Positions 45,264 to 45,861 of a stretch of 45,861 nt of DNA are shown here, piece after piece. The position numbers and the translations under genes are program-made. Position 1 is the stretch's first letter, and each line of letters begins with the position of its first letter. Source of the DNA: an uncultured Halieaceae bacterium (GTDB lineage Bacteria > Pseudomonadota > Gammaproteobacteria > Pseudomonadales > Halieaceae). Location of the stretch: contig CAJXNM010000022.1 in NCBI GenBank assembly GCA_913057135.1, positions 1 through 45,861 of the forward strand, in the 5' to 3' direction. The notes under the pieces are model-generated. The model was not told where the DNA came from, made no database searches, and was given only the letters and a program-made list of their open reading frames with translations.

Positions 45264-45793
45264 AGTACGAGGTCTTGTAACAGCGGTGATAGGGACAGAA
45301 GAATGGCATCTTCTCGACCCTCTTGAAACCGGTAGTAATTCGCTCTTTCACCGACTTTGCGAAACCCCAGTTCGTGATAGAGCGCCAGTGCCGCTGCATT
45401 CGAGCGACGAACCTCTAAATGGCAAGTGCTGATCCCCTCTGAAGCCAGTGTCTCTAGGGAGCAGCGCAGCAGGCGTCGGCCCCAGCCCTGACGCCTGGCA
45501 GAGGGCAGAACCTGTATATCGAGTAGTTCTGCCTCGTCTAACACCACACGGTACCAGGCTGCGGCGAGAATCTGCCCCGACAACCCGTCGGCAAATATCG
45601 GCTCCACTACGGTTGCCGGGGTGATTAGGTGTAAACGACTGCTGTCTTTAACCGCTAAAGTATCTAAAAAGCTAAGGGATGGGCCGTCACTGTTCACATA
45701 CAGGGGACTCAGAAAAGCCGCCACGCTTTGGTAGGCCATGACCATGGCCGTACCCTGTGACCCGACATCCGGGGACCAAATGTGAGCATTCAC
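45260..45793 (-). CDS. rimI: Ribosomal protein S18-alanine N-acetyltransferase family (RimI)
   Basis: A GNAT-fold acetyltransferase; RimI acetylates the N-terminus of S18. The acetyl-CoA loop is VLPSARRQGWGRRLL (R-x2-G-x-G type). LEVRRSNAAALALYHELGFRKVGERANYY is the characteristic RimI C-terminal half. At 177 aa it is longer than E. coli RimI (148) through an N-terminal extension; ATG 45745 or 45739 would remove 16-18 residues. It follows the probable holD by 9 bases. Confidence 0.87.
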   Translation of the reverse strand: MNAHIWSPDVGSQGTAMVMAYQSVAAFLSPLYVNSDGPSLSFLDTLAVKDSSRLHLITPATVVEPIFADGLSGQILAAAWYRVVLDEAELLDIQVLPSARRQGWGRRLLRCSLETLASEGISTCHLEVRRSNAAALALYHELGFRKVGERANYYRFQEGREDAILLSLSPLLQDLVL

Positions 45794-45802
45794 TTCGCCT
45801 GA

Positions 45803-45861
45803 CTACCGCTTAACTAATGGGCGAAGGTGCTGCCAGGCCTCGCGTTTTAAAGAGGGGTTGG
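45803..45861 (-). CDS. holD: Probable 3' end of holD (DNA polymerase III psi subunit)
   Basis: Only the last 18 codons are in the window, reading NPSLKREAWQHLRPLVKR then TAG. The K-R-x-x-W-Q pattern and the position directly before rimI match HolD of E. coli and Pseudomonas. So short a stretch cannot prove the identity. Confidence 0.45.
   Translation of the reverse strand, partial: NPSLKREAWQHLRPLVKR

Overview
This is a 45.9 kb stretch of gammaproteobacterial core chromosome, moderately GC-rich by eye, with short gaps and many start/stop overlaps (ATGA, TAATG, TGATG). Gene order matches blocks known from Pseudomonas and other aerobic Gammaproteobacteria: rseP-dxr-cdsA-uppS-frr-pyrH-tsf-rpsB / map-glnD-dapC; dapA-bamC-MBL hydrolase; hda-perM-DUF2066 / purM-purN-DUF3108; dcd-apbC / metG-rsxABCDGE; holD-rimI. 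The lineage looks like a marine Pseudomonas/Cellvibrio-type gammaproteobacterium. That is inferred from synteny and protein style, not from a database search. I see no insertion sequence, prophage, CRISPR array, tRNA or rRNA.

Layout. 1-7572 (minus): translation (rpsB, tsf, frr), UMP kinase, and the envelope-building genes uppS, cdsA, dxr and rseP. 7847-15821 (plus): methionine aminopeptidase, the nitrogen sensor GlnD, and a diaminopimelate/lysine set (dapC, dapD, dapE) interrupted by nth and an ArsC-like gene. 15810-18226 (minus): an unknown protein, rsmJ and a protein resembling a class III nucleotide cyclase. 18288-19654 (plus): a leucine-rich-repeat lipoprotein and a lipid A acyltransferase. 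19661-22368 (minus): dapA, bamC and an MBL hydrolase. 22411-27949: DUF3806 protein, Nudix hydrolase, SppA, DUF2069, WrbA and YihY. 27930-30849: a TlpA-like lipoprotein, a structured intergenic region, a 6-PTPS-family enzyme, an SDR and YhhQ. 30824-33665 (minus): Hda, a PerM-type permease and DUF2066. 33837-36291 (plus): purM, purN, DUF3108. 36288-37713 (minus): dcd and apbC. 37953-44840 (plus): metG and the complete rsx/rnf electron-transfer operon. 44850-45861 (minus): an unknown protein, rimI and the tail of a probable holD.

How the genes work together. dapA, dapC, dapD and dapE cover several steps of the succinylase route to meso-diaminopimelate for peptidoglycan and lysine. dxr and uppS feed isoprenoid and undecaprenyl-phosphate supply. 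cdsA, lpxL, bamC and rseP serve membrane lipid, LPS, outer-membrane assembly and the sigma-E envelope stress pathway.

The most interesting non-routine signals are: (1) a sigma-E-like promoter followed by a structured, intrinsically terminated ~125-nt candidate sRNA at 28423-28583 on the minus strand; (2) an uncharacterised, partly degenerate class III cyclase-like protein co-encoded with rsmJ; (3) an endonuclease III with a non-canonical cysteine cluster next to dapC, while the usual nth after rsxE is absent; (4) a 6-PTPS-family enzyme without the catalytic Cys before HGH, divergent from an SDR. No clearly new multi-gene defence or mobile system is visible.
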